A stretch of 62,062 bases of DNA from Alphaproteobacteria bacterium GM202ARS2. GTDB taxonomy: Bacteria > Pseudomonadota > Alphaproteobacteria > GM7ARS4. The stretch spans positions 1-62,062 of the forward strand of contig JACONH010000009.1 in the NCBI GenBank assembly GCA_014323835.1, read 5' to 3'. Position numbers and translations under genes: made by a program. Below, in pieces: positions 24,197 to 32,806 of this stretch. The notes beneath the pieces are model-generated. The model did not search any database, had not been told where the DNA came from, and saw only the letters and a program-made list of their open reading frames with translations. Position 1 is the first letter of the stretch, and each line of letters starts with the position of its first letter.

Positions 24197-25447
24197 ATGA
24201 CAAACACGACTTTGACTGCGGACGTCATCGCCAAGGAAGCGTTGATGATCCTTGAAAACGAGCTTGGTGTGTTGGACACCTTCCACCGGGCACATGAGAG
24301 TGAGTGGACAAACCGGGTCAACGGCTACAAGATCGGCGACAGTCTGTCCATTCGTCGTCCGGCTGACTACACGGTTCGATCTGGTCCCGTGTTGGCAACG
24401 CAGGACACGATTGAGGGCATGGTTGACATTCAAATCAACCAGCAAAGGGGTGTTGATTTTCGGTTTACGTCGACCGACCTCACCCTGAAAATGTCGGACT
24501 TGTCCGAACGTGTCATCAAGCCGGCCATGACCAACCTGTTGAACGCCGTCGCGATGGACTGCTTCAATGAGTTCTATCGCGAGGTGTACAACTGGGTTGG
24601 CACGCCTGGTCAAACGATCAAGAACAACACGCAGTTTTCGGCAGCATTGCAACGGCTTGATGAGCTGTCGGCACCCGGTGACGGGCGCTGCGCGGCGTTG
24701 ACGCCGGCTGACCACTGGGCGGTTGTCGGGTCTCAAACGACCCTGCTTCACCAGCAGCTGGTTGGCTCTGCCTACGAAAAAGGCACGTTGGGCATGATCG
24801 GCGATGCCATGACGTACAAGACTCAGGTTTTGCCGACGCATACCACGGGCGCCCATGCCGGCACGCCGTTGGTAATGGGCGGCAACCAGAACGTCATGTA
24901 TGACGACACTGAGTCGAAAAACAATTGGCGTCAGAATCTGATGACCGACGGCTGGACCAGCAACACGGCAAACGTTGTGCGTGCGGGCGATGTGTTTACT
25001 ATTGCCAACGTGTTCCAGGTCAACGCCAAGACCAAGGCCAAGACGCAGAACCTGCAACAGTTCACTGTTTTGGCTGATGCGTCGGCAACAGGGGGGGCAG
25101 CGACGCTGTCGATCTCGCCGCCGATCATCACGTCCGGACCGCATCAGACGGTTGATGCAGCACCGGCTGACAATGCCGCGATTACGCTTGTTGGTTCGGC
25201 AAACACGGCGTACCCGCAAAACCTGTTCTATCACAAGAACGCGTTTGCGCTGTGCATGGTGCCGATGGAAATCCCGCAAGCGGCGTATCACGCCAGCCGG
25301 CAGAGCTACAAGAACATGTCGGTTCGCGTGATCCCGATCTACGATGGCACAAACGACCGGTCATCGTGGCGTCTGGACATCCTGTACGGTCGAAAGACAA
25401 TCGACCCGCGCATTGCAACGCGGGCATCCGGTGCTGAAGTCAGCTAA
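24197..25447 (+). CDS. Major coat protein, P22 gp5-like
   Basis: 416 residues (P22 gp5 430). The N-terminus TLTADVIAKEALMILENELG and later blocks IGDSLSIRRPADYTVRSG, DFRFTSTDLTLKMSDLSERVIKPA, NQNVMYDD and FHKNAF-like YHKNAFALCMVPM follow the P22 coat family (HK97 fold with an inserted beta domain). It is the capsid shell subunit. A clean terminator follows. Confidence 0.93.
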   Translation: MTNTTLTADVIAKEALMILENELGVLDTFHRAHESEWTNRVNGYKIGDSLSIRRPADYTVRSGPVLATQDTIEGMVDIQINQQRGVDFRFTSTDLTLKMSDLSERVIKPAMTNLLNAVAMDCFNEFYREVYNWVGTPGQTIKNNTQFSAALQRLDELSAPGDGRCAALTPADHWAVVGSQTTLLHQQLVGSAYEKGTLGMIGDAMTYKTQVLPTHTTGAHAGTPLVMGGNQNVMYDDTESKNNWRQNLMTDGWTSNTANVVRAGDVFTIANVFQVNAKTKAKTQNLQQFTVLADASATGGAATLSISPPIITSGPHQTVDAAPADNAAITLVGSANTAYPQNLFYHKNAFALCMVPMEIPQAAYHASRQSYKNMSVRVIPIYDGTNDRSSWRLDILYGRKTIDPRIATRASGAEVS

Positions 25448-25473
25448 CGTCTGACGGCACGACACGCAAACTG

Positions 25474-25499
25474 AAGGGCGGCACTCCGCCGCCCTTTTT
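25474..25499 (+). terminator. Rho-independent terminator after coat gene
   Basis: Stem AAGGGCGGC / GCCGCCCTT with a 5-base loop and TTTTT. It probably sets the ratio between abundant coat and the scarce neck proteins downstream. Confidence 0.9.
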
Positions 25500-25523
25500 G
25501 ACCACTTGATTGATGAGGACACG

Positions 25524-25748
25524 ATGACGGACGAAGCGGGCAATCGCCAGGACACACGGGTTTGGATGTATCGGCTGGGCGCTGAGGGCAAGGTTGAAAG
25601 CCATCTGTTCGATACGCCGGACGACATTCCGGAAGACGAGAACTGGCAGGACACGCCAGCCGGCCTTGTTGAGACTGAACCGCGCCGCCGCGGCGGGCGC
25701 CGTCGGTCGGACAACAAAGACGATGGCAACGGCGACGCAGCGGAATAA
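25524..25748 (+). CDS. Hypothetical small acidic/basic protein
   Basis: 74 residues from the ATG with GAGG upstream. The N-terminal part has a W-x-Y-rich strand (RVWMYRLGAEGKVESHLFD) and the C-terminus is alternately basic and acidic. Neck-region position suggests a head-tail accessory. Family unknown. Confidence 0.55.
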   Translation: MTDEAGNRQDTRVWMYRLGAEGKVESHLFDTPDDIPEDENWQDTPAGLVETEPRRRGGRRRSDNKDDGNGDAAE

Positions 25749-25753
25749 GCGCC

Positions 25754-26425
25754 ATGGTCACGACCGCAAGGGACATCTGCAAGACGGCGTTGCGCCGGTT
25801 GCGTGTGATTGACGCCGATGAGGCGCCGGATCCCAATGAGGCGGAGGACACCCTTGCGGGCCTGAACGACATGCTGACGTCCTGGCAGCAGTACAACATG
25901 AATTTGCTGTTGGCGCGCGACTTTGAGCTTGACGATGAATTCCGGTTTTTTGTGCCGCCGGCCGAGACCGGGTTTGAGGTTATTCAGATCGCCAACTTGA
26001 AAGGCGATTGGAATGCCGACACGAACACACCGGCATTGTCGTCTGGTGTCGGCAATCCCGGCGACGTGTACCGGGTCAGTGTGGCCGGCAGCACCCGACT
26101 CGACGATGTGAGTTCGTGGTCGGTCAATGATTTCCTGATCTACGACGGCGGCTTGGTCGCCCGCGATGTGATCCAGGGCGGCGTGTGGCGCCGCGGGCCA
26201 TCGTCGCGCCGGTTCAACCGCGGCGTTCACGCATTGCTGGCCATTTACGTTGCGGACCAGTACGGCATAACGCCGTCAGACACAACGCATTTGGACGCCA
26301 TCGAAGGCTGGGATTCGATCATGTCGGCGTACATCAAGCCGCCGACCAAAGGCATTTACGATAGCGCGCTGGTCCGGCTGCCGTCGAACCGGTACCTGGA
26401 TTATTCGCGCATTCTTGGAAGCTGA
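25754..26425 (+). CDS. Neck protein, P22 gp4-like tail accessory factor
   Basis: 223 residues. ARDICKTALRRLRVIDADEAPDPNEAEDTLAGLNDMLTSW is the typical start of the gp4 family (P22 gp4 166 residues): helices that dock under the portal. The gene is longer by an inserted beta-rich region (about 85-165) that may decorate the neck. Role: closes the portal channel after packaging and receives gp10. Confidence 0.88.
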   Translation: MVTTARDICKTALRRLRVIDADEAPDPNEAEDTLAGLNDMLTSWQQYNMNLLLARDFELDDEFRFFVPPAETGFEVIQIANLKGDWNADTNTPALSSGVGNPGDVYRVSVAGSTRLDDVSSWSVNDFLIYDGGLVARDVIQGGVWRRGPSSRRFNRGVHALLAIYVADQYGITPSDTTHLDAIEGWDSIMSAYIKPPTKGIYDSALVRLPSNRYLDYSRILGS

Positions 26426-26428
26426 ACC

Positions 26429-26668
26429 ATGCAGTTTGACCCACGACAAAACCGGTTTGAAGACAGGACAGTGAAGATCGAACGGTGCAACGAGAAGTTT
26501 TGGGTTCGCGATATCAAGATGTTCAGCGCGGTGTTCGATGGTTTTGCCGGCGTGGTCGATAACGATCTTGACGACAACAATGATTTCGCGCGCGGCGACA
26601 TTGTTGTGTTTCAAGGGTGCGAGGTCCGCAAGGTGTCGGTTCAAGCGCCGAAGTTGGTACATGCGTGA
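26429..26668 (+). CDS. Hypothetical small neck-region protein
   Basis: 79 residues, beta-rich (TVKIERCNEKFWVRDIKMFS, FARGDIVVFQGCEVRKVSV). Starts three bases after the gp4-like stop; its stop codon lies inside a 26-bp palindrome. Family unknown. Confidence 0.55.
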   Translation: MQFDPRQNRFEDRTVKIERCNEKFWVRDIKMFSAVFDGFAGVVDNDLDDNNDFARGDIVVFQGCEVRKVSVQAPKLVHA

Positions 26669-26692
26669 CACTAGTGTCTAGACACTAGTGTC
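26667..26692. repeat. Perfect 26-bp double palindrome
   Basis: Two copies of the 12-bp palindrome GACACTAGTGTC separated by TA, so the whole 26 bp is also a perfect palindrome. It overlaps the stop codon of the preceding gene. No T-run. It could be a regulator or recombinase site, or an RNA processing hairpin. Confidence 0.7.
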
Positions 26693-26747
26693 GGGTGTTG
26701 AGATGAGCACATGAGAACAAACAACGGGAAAACAAAGGACAACAGCA

Positions 26748-26918
26748 ATGCCAAAGGGTAAAGGCTACGGTAAAAGCAAGATGGGCAAGGGAAAGTCGGG
26801 CATGAAATCGATGATCGCGAACACCAAGCCGGCGATGCGCAAAAGCATGGTTGGCGGCAGTATGGGTCGCGATCTCAACCCGCCCGGCCCGACCAACAAA
26901 CAAGGCAAAAAGCGCTAA
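26748..26918 (+). CDS. Small Gly/Lys-rich basic protein
   Basis: 56 residues beginning MPKGKGYGKSKMGKGK, ending KQGKKR. Strongly basic and low complexity; similar small proteins occur in neck regions of podoviruses and may associate with DNA. Starts 80 bases after the palindrome and ends five bases before the gp10-like gene. Confidence 0.6.
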   Translation: MPKGKGYGKSKMGKGKSGMKSMIANTKPAMRKSMVGGSMGRDLNPPGPTNKQGKKR

Positions 26919-26923
26919 CGCCA

Positions 26924-28354
26924 ATGCCGCTAACACCCCTTCAGCTTCCGTATCAGTCCAACCGGTCAAAGTTCGGAGTTGAAGGGGACGCGCGCCTTGT
27001 TAACGGCTTTGCTGAGGAGCTGGGCGTTGAAGGCAAGTCGCGGTTTGCGCTCTATCCCATGGCCGGCTTGTCCGCTTGGGGCAGTTTACTGCGTAACGAT
27101 GCAATCGTGCGTGGCGCGATTAGAGCGTTGTTGCCGGTTGGCCAAAACCTATACGCTGTTATCGGCACGAACATTGTCGCGTTCGACAAAAACCGCACCG
27201 GCCGAGTGGTTGGCAGTGTGGCGGCCAGTGGCGACGTATTTATGCGCGCCAACCGCAGGCGACCGCATCCGCAGATCGGCGTGGTCTCGGGCGGCGTGTT
27301 CAATGTCATCGACACGAACAACAACAGTTTTGTGCGCGTCGACGTTGGCGACGGCAACCTGCCGCCGGCAACCGGTTTTGATGTGCTTGACGGCTACGGC
27401 ATCATCGCGCTGGAGGGCGATCGCTGGATTATCACCAATGCCGACGATTTTACGACGATTAACCTGACCGATTTGGCGCGGGCTGAAGCGTCACCGGACG
27501 TTCTGGTGCGCCCGTTTGCATTCAATCGCCAGCTGTGGCTGATGGGCGGTGAAACCACGGAGATTTGGCAGAACGTTGGCGGCACGGATGCGAGCGCGTT
27601 TCCGTTTTCGCGCACGACTGTGTTTCAGTTGGGTTGCCTGGCACCAAACAGCGTGGTCAACATCGACGAAAAGCTGCTTTGGGTTGCTCATGATGGCACG
27701 GTGCGGCTTAGCACGGGCGGCTACAGCGGGCAGAGGATTTCCAATCACGGAGTTGAGCGCGCCATTAAGGCCGACGCCAACCCGGACAGACTGACGGCAA
27801 CCGGTTGGACCGACGAAGGCCACCACTTCTATGCGCTGTCGGGGACGGACTTTACATACCAGTTTGACTTGACGACCGGCTGGGCCGAGCGCACGTCCGC
27901 GAACCGCAAGCGGTGGCGCATTGATCATGTGACGCAGTTTGACGGCATGCTAATTGCAGGCGACATCGCAAGCGGCGAGCTGTTCGAAATGAGCAGCGAG
28001 TACGATGATGAGGCGGACGACCCTCTGATCATGCGGATTGGGTTTCCGCCGACGCATGCTTGGCCGGCGCGGGTTATATTCAACGCGCTCTATGTGGACA
28101 TTGTAGCCGGCCGCGGCGCTGCTATGGCGCGCGAGCCGGAGTTGATCATTCGTTGGTCGGACGACGGCGGGCGGACAATCAAGGGTTCGCGGCGCAAGTC
28201 GATGGGCCGGCAGGGCCAAACGCAGACTCGGGTCAAGATCAATCGTCTCGGCATGCAGCGGCGCAACGCGCGCCAGTTCGAACTGATATTGCCGGCTGCG
28301 ACTAGGCGCGGCGTGATTGGCGCTTCGGCTGACATTGAGGTTGTGAGCACATGA
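26924..28354 (+). CDS. Neck protein, P22 gp10-like DNA stabilisation protein
   Basis: 476 residues (P22 gp10 472). The N-terminus PLTPLQLPYQSNRSKFGVEGDARLVNG... and repeated beta blades (GVFNVIDTNNNSFVRVDVGD, RTTVFQLGCLAPNSVVNIDEKLLWVAHDG) match gp10, which seals the neck and joins gp4 to the tail needle and fibres. Overlaps the fibre gene by four bases. Confidence 0.9.
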   Translation: MPLTPLQLPYQSNRSKFGVEGDARLVNGFAEELGVEGKSRFALYPMAGLSAWGSLLRNDAIVRGAIRALLPVGQNLYAVIGTNIVAFDKNRTGRVVGSVAASGDVFMRANRRRPHPQIGVVSGGVFNVIDTNNNSFVRVDVGDGNLPPATGFDVLDGYGIIALEGDRWIITNADDFTTINLTDLARAEASPDVLVRPFAFNRQLWLMGGETTEIWQNVGGTDASAFPFSRTTVFQLGCLAPNSVVNIDEKLLWVAHDGTVRLSTGGYSGQRISNHGVERAIKADANPDRLTATGWTDEGHHFYALSGTDFTYQFDLTTGWAERTSANRKRWRIDHVTQFDGMLIAGDIASGELFEMSSEYDDEADDPLIMRIGFPPTHAWPARVIFNALYVDIVAGRGAAMAREPELIIRWSDDGGRTIKGSRRKSMGRQGQTQTRVKINRLGMQRRNARQFELILPAATRRGVIGASADIEVVST

Positions 28355-30258
28355 CCAGTGTCATCACGCTACCAGATTCCAAGCATCCTCTGGTGCGAGG
28401 CCAAGGGCAAATTGACCCGGTTTGGTTTCAGCAGCTCACGGAAATGTTGCGCCGCGTAAATATGCCAAGCGCGGCTGGCGGCAGTGGTTGGTCGCCAGTG
28501 TTGGCGATTGTGACAGACGGCGATCGCCGGGTATTGCAACTGAGGTCTTGGGAGGGTGGCACCGGAGATCCGCCGGAGTCGGGCCAATACGTTGGGCCGT
28601 CTGGCTATGTTGACGACATTGCGGATGCGGTTGACTTTGGGACTGATCCGCCACCAGCATTTGGCCGCATACGCGTGGGCGAAGTAACCTTGAGCGCTGA
28701 TGCGGCTCAAGATGTACTTGAACTTGCGGCTGGCAGTGGGGTCAACGTGACGCCGGATCCGGCTGGCGCGGACAAGGTCACAATCGGCTTAGCACCTCCA
28801 ACGCCGGTCAATGAAATCATTGCAGGCGTTCGTACCGGGGCAATTGTCCGCGCCGGCTTGGGTGACATCCATACATTTTCGCCAAACGTGTTTCACCGGC
28901 CGATCGTATTGCAGTCGTTTCAACCTACAGCGGAATTTGACATTGTTCGCGTTGAAGCTTTTACAGATGTTGGCGATGACGAGCGGCAGGTAACAGCGTT
29001 TTTGGTCGAAGTATCGAACAACGCAACAGACGGCATTTTGTTAGATGTGTTGGCGCAGTCGACGAGCAATGTTGCCGACAGCTTAAACGACAATGCGCTG
29101 TTTTTTGAGTTTTCAGAAGCGGTAAGGGTTCGGGCAGGCAGAAACTACGCTGTGTTGTTCCAGGCGTCGAGCGGCACGAACTTAAACATTGCGGGAACGA
29201 GCGGGACTGGTGAGGACTTTGGCAACAATTTGCCCGTCATCACGCACAACTTGTTTGTGTCTCAATTGAGTAATGTACAAGCCGGATTGGCTTATCAGAG
29301 AAGCGGTGTCGGCACGGGCCGGTTGCGTTGCGCGATCTGGGCACGGTTGCTGCCTCAATCACCGGTTGGGCGCATCAACGTCAGAGCCAGCGTTGCGAGA
29401 AGTGCGACCACTGTGTCGAGTAGCGCATTTGCGTTTAAAGGCAATGCCGTAACTGCGCTGAAGGATTTTCGAATCCTCAACGTTTCCGCGTTGATCAGCC
29501 CAATTGTCAGCGGGGCGCGCTACAAGGCCGTGATTGCGCGGTTGGCGTCAAACAACACGTTGGACGAAGTCGTTTCCAGCAACGAGATTACGGCGGTCGA
29601 TGCTGGCAACGGCACGTTGTCGTTTGATTTTTCGCCCGCAGTCGACTTGGTTGCCGGGTCGCGATATGCGGTCTTGGTTGGGCGTGTCGACGCTAGCAAT
29701 CAATATGCGCTGCCGGTTGTTTTGCCGTCGCAAACAAGTGAAGGCCAGTTTATAGGTTTGCCAGTGGTCACTGGCGATAATGCGGTTCAACTGGCTCACT
29801 CAGATCCCGAAACAGGCGATGCCGTCGACTTGAGCGCCGAGCAAGGGTCTCGGGTGCAGTTGTTCATCAACGCATCACTGGTGTCCGTCACGCAGACTGA
29901 CGGCGAGGGTGTCCGGGATCTATTGGCGACTGCTTCTCGATATGTGTTGCTTGAGGACGCGGCTGTCCTTGCCTGGAACTTGACCGATGGCATCAATTTT
30001 CGGGCAACGCTTGGCGGCAATCGGCAACTTGCAAATCCGAGCAACATTGAGGAAGGCCGCGGCGGCAAACTACGCATCACGCAGGATGGCACGGGCGGGC
30101 GCACATTAAACTACGGGTCGGCATTCGTGTTTGCAAATGGTAATCCGCCGACGTTGTCGACAGACCCCGGCGCCGTCGACATTCTGGAGTACGACTGCAT
30201 TTCGGCGACAGAGGTGTTGGTGCGATTGGTCGACCAAAAAATAGGATCTGCGGCATAA
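28351..30258 (+). CDS. Tail-associated fibre protein 1
   Basis: 635 residues. One copy of a module of about 55 residues beginning GWSPVLAIVTDGDRRVLQL (residue 46), then a domain AFGRIRVGEVTLSADAAQDVLEL, then two beta domains (about 150-330 and 345-490: FDIVRVEAFTDV..., SSAFAFKGNAVTALKDF). All three elements recur in the giant fibre at 39294-45353. The C-terminal ILAWNLTDGINFRATLGGNR part recalls fibre-tip domains. A virion adhesin role is inferred. Confidence 0.75.
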   Translation: MTSVITLPDSKHPLVRGQGQIDPVWFQQLTEMLRRVNMPSAAGGSGWSPVLAIVTDGDRRVLQLRSWEGGTGDPPESGQYVGPSGYVDDIADAVDFGTDPPPAFGRIRVGEVTLSADAAQDVLELAAGSGVNVTPDPAGADKVTIGLAPPTPVNEIIAGVRTGAIVRAGLGDIHTFSPNVFHRPIVLQSFQPTAEFDIVRVEAFTDVGDDERQVTAFLVEVSNNATDGILLDVLAQSTSNVADSLNDNALFFEFSEAVRVRAGRNYAVLFQASSGTNLNIAGTSGTGEDFGNNLPVITHNLFVSQLSNVQAGLAYQRSGVGTGRLRCAIWARLLPQSPVGRINVRASVARSATTVSSSAFAFKGNAVTALKDFRILNVSALISPIVSGARYKAVIARLASNNTLDEVVSSNEITAVDAGNGTLSFDFSPAVDLVAGSRYAVLVGRVDASNQYALPVVLPSQTSEGQFIGLPVVTGDNAVQLAHSDPETGDAVDLSAEQGSRVQLFINASLVSVTQTDGEGVRDLLATASRYVLLEDAAVLAWNLTDGINFRATLGGNRQLANPSNIEEGRGGKLRITQDGTGGRTLNYGSAFVFANGNPPTLSTDPGAVDILEYDCISATEVLVRLVDQKIGSAA

Positions 30259-30276
30259 CTGACCAAGGCAAAGCAA

Positions 30277-31077
30277 ATGGCAAGGAACGCACTCTATGCT
30301 TTGGCTGATAATGAGAGGCGTATTCCGCGTGCGACGCGCGCCGCCCGACCTAATGCGCTCATGCCCGAACTTGCGGATCGTGCCATTGTCAATGCGTTGG
30401 AGCTAGCGAACGCGTATCAAGTGCCGCGTGATCTGGCGGCCAACGTTGCCAATGCGCTGTACAATGCACCGGGTACGATCGCGGGTGCGGCGCAATCGTT
30501 TCTGACTGGTCGACCTGGCGGGCCGGCTACTGAAGCGGAAATCTATGACGCTGCCGGGCGTTCGGTACGTGCGCTGGGTTCGGCGGGCTTGATGGCTGGT
30601 CCAATCGCAGGGCGTGCGTTGCAGGGCGTGGCAGCAAAGACGACGCCGGCCGCGGCGTTCCGGCTCGGGCGACCATCAGACCGCTATACTGAGCCAGATG
30701 GCACGGAAGTGTTTACGCGCCCGATTATGCGCAACAATCGCAACGCAGGCGAGATCACCTATGAGGTGCGTCCAGGCGCTGACGGCAACCCTGAAATCCA
30801 TGTCGGCATGGTCGGCACTAAGGCTGGCAAAGCGTCAATCAATGAGTTCAGCCGTGAGTTTGCCAACACGTTTGGGCCCGCGGCAATCCGGCAACTGGCG
30901 CGCCAGTTGAAGCAGGAAACGGGCGCGACGCGCATTGGCGGCCATCGTGTCACGGGCGCGCGCTGGAACACGGGCGGCTTTGATGAAGAAATGTCGACGG
31001 TTTTGCGCTCAGATCAGCGAGCGGCAATGCCGTTTAGTGGTTTGGCAATCTCAGAGTCGAACAACCAATACCGGTAG
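30277..31077 (+). CDS. Putative virion/ejection protein
   Basis: 266 residues. Ala-rich helical N-terminus (ADRAIVNALELANAYQVPRDLAANVANALYNAPG) with a possible membrane-active Gly/Ala stretch at 100-125, and an alpha/beta C-terminus. Location just after the fibre gene is where P22-like phages carry ejection proteins. Exact function unknown. Confidence 0.55.
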   Translation: MARNALYALADNERRIPRATRAARPNALMPELADRAIVNALELANAYQVPRDLAANVANALYNAPGTIAGAAQSFLTGRPGGPATEAEIYDAAGRSVRALGSAGLMAGPIAGRALQGVAAKTTPAAAFRLGRPSDRYTEPDGTEVFTRPIMRNNRNAGEITYEVRPGADGNPEIHVGMVGTKAGKASINEFSREFANTFGPAAIRQLARQLKQETGATRIGGHRVTGARWNTGGFDEEMSTVLRSDQRAAMPFSGLAISESNNQYR

Positions 31078-31092
31078 ATAGGGCGCATTCTA

Positions 31093-31731
31093 ATGGGCAT
31101 CTTCTCAAACTTCACGGGCGGCCGGTCCCGCCGCGATGCTGCAGCTGGCCATACTGCGTTTCGGCGCGAGGTCACCGCCGGTCGTGAGCGGGCGCGGCCT
31201 CATCTGGAACGCGGCCGTGATCGGTTCTCGGAATTTGAGCGCTACGGCAGAGAAGGGCTGGAGGGTAATCGCCTGTATGGGCGCGCCGTGGGCGCATACG
31301 GCGCAGAACCGCGGCAGGAAGCATTTGAGTTATTTGAGAGTGACCCGTTTCGCGGCTTTGCCAATCAGAACACAGAAAACGCGTTGATGCGTACGTTTCG
31401 CCGCTACAATGCCGGCGGATTGGGCGACAGCGCTGTCAACCGAGCGGCCGTCGGCGAAGTAGCCGGTCGCTTCGCGCGCCAAGACGTCAATGACTTTTTG
31501 AACCGGCTGCGCGCCAGCGGCATGGACGCGGCGAACATTGGCCTTCGCGGGGCGTCGGGCGCGGGCGGGTTTGACCGCACGTTGGCGGATCTGGAGACCA
31601 ATGCGGCCAACGTGCTGGGCCACAGTCACTTGGCGAACGCGCTTTATGATGCTGGCACGCGCTCAACGGGTTTGAACAACCTGCTGCGGCTTGGCGGCAC
31701 GGCTGCGAGAATTGGGAGCTTGTTTGTCTGA
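31093..31731 (+). CDS. Putative small ejection protein (gp7-like position)
   Basis: 212 residues, helical, rich in Arg, Gly and Ala. The N-terminus MGIFSNFTGGRSRRDAAAG and the periodic FRRYNAGGLGDSAVNRA are typical in style of short internal virion proteins (P22 gp7 229). Overlaps the next gene by one base. Confidence 0.55.
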   Translation: MGIFSNFTGGRSRRDAAAGHTAFRREVTAGRERARPHLERGRDRFSEFERYGREGLEGNRLYGRAVGAYGAEPRQEAFELFESDPFRGFANQNTENALMRTFRRYNAGGLGDSAVNRAAVGEVAGRFARQDVNDFLNRLRASGMDAANIGLRGASGAGGFDRTLADLETNAANVLGHSHLANALYDAGTRSTGLNNLLRLGGTAARIGSLFV

Positions 31732-32804
31732 TGACACGGTTTACAGCGCCTCAAGTTGTTCGTCCGACGGGCCTTGACCTGGATTTCAACCCGTTGAACC
31801 AAGGCATTGACGCGATCGGCAATGCATTGATGCGCCGCCGTGAGGACGACATCAACAAGGCGCTGGGTGCGGCGGCTCAGGAGCGCGGGCTTGAAGGTCT
31901 GCAGGACGAAGCATACGGGCGCGGCAAGATCGACCTTGGCATGCGTGCCGGCAACATTCTGGAACAGCGCAAGGAACGTGCTCGGGTTGCTGGTCGGCAG
32001 GCTGCACAGGCTGCGGAATCGGCGCGCCGGTTCGATGCCACCCACAAGTTGGCTGAAGAGCGTTTGCAGGTGCAACGCGATCAGGCCAAGACCCGCAAGA
32101 TGACGTTGTTAGATCAGCGCAATGAACTGGCGTCTCGATTGGGCTTCAGGCCCGGCACGCCGGAATATACGCAGATCATGACCACCGGCAAGCTGGCGTC
32201 GGGCAAGGGCGCCGAGCTGTCACCGCGGGCCGAAAAAGAAATCATCGAAACTGACGACCGGATCGCAGCAGGGCAGGAGGTGCTGCGCTCGCTCGACTTG
32301 GCGATCAAGCTCAACCCGGACGCGGCTGGCGGCATTGGCGCCGAGACTTACTCAAACATCATCGCCAATTTGCCGGACATTGGCCTTGGGCTTGGCACGC
32401 GGGCCGACAAGGCGCTGCAGCTCAACCAGATCATCACGCAACAGGCACTGTCACAGTTGCGCGCTACGTTCGGCGCGGTACCGACGGAAGGCGAGCGCAA
32501 GATTTTGCTGGAGGTGCAGGGCTCCATCAGCCAGCCGCCGCAGGTCCGGGCGCAAATTTTCGCGCGCGCTCGGGCGGCTGCACAGCGCAAGTTGGCTGAA
32601 GATCAATCACGCATTGAACGGCTGCGATCGGGTCAGTATTTCCAGCCAGGTGGCGGAGTGGCGACGCCAACACCGCAAGCGCCAGCGGCCCAATCGGTAC
32701 CGGCCGCGCCTGCAGCTCCAACCGTACCGCAAGGGGCGCAGGCGCCTGCAGCGCCTGGTCCGTTGCCCGCAACACCCGACAATGATCCGCTAGGAATTCG
32801 CTGA
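31731..32804 (+). CDS. Putative ejection protein (gp20-like position)
   Basis: 357 residues, helical coiled body (AAQERGLEGLQDEAYGRGK..., KERARVAGRQAAQAAES) with a segment LSQLRATFGAVPTEGERKILL that I recall from internal virion proteins of many podoviruses, and a Pro/Ala-rich tail (315-357). Likely travels with DNA into the cell. Confidence 0.6.
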   Translation: MTRFTAPQVVRPTGLDLDFNPLNQGIDAIGNALMRRREDDINKALGAAAQERGLEGLQDEAYGRGKIDLGMRAGNILEQRKERARVAGRQAAQAAESARRFDATHKLAEERLQVQRDQAKTRKMTLLDQRNELASRLGFRPGTPEYTQIMTTGKLASGKGAELSPRAEKEIIETDDRIAAGQEVLRSLDLAIKLNPDAAGGIGAETYSNIIANLPDIGLGLGTRADKALQLNQIITQQALSQLRATFGAVPTEGERKILLEVQGSISQPPQVRAQIFARARAAAQRKLAEDQSRIERLRSGQYFQPGGGVATPTPQAPAAQSVPAAPAAPTVPQGAQAPAAPGPLPATPDNDPLGIR

Positions 32805-32806
32805 CG

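Noticed and set aside
24182..25291. Minus-strand open frame of 369 codons
   Set aside because: Antisense of the coat protein gene; Arg/His/Val-rich shadow sequence.
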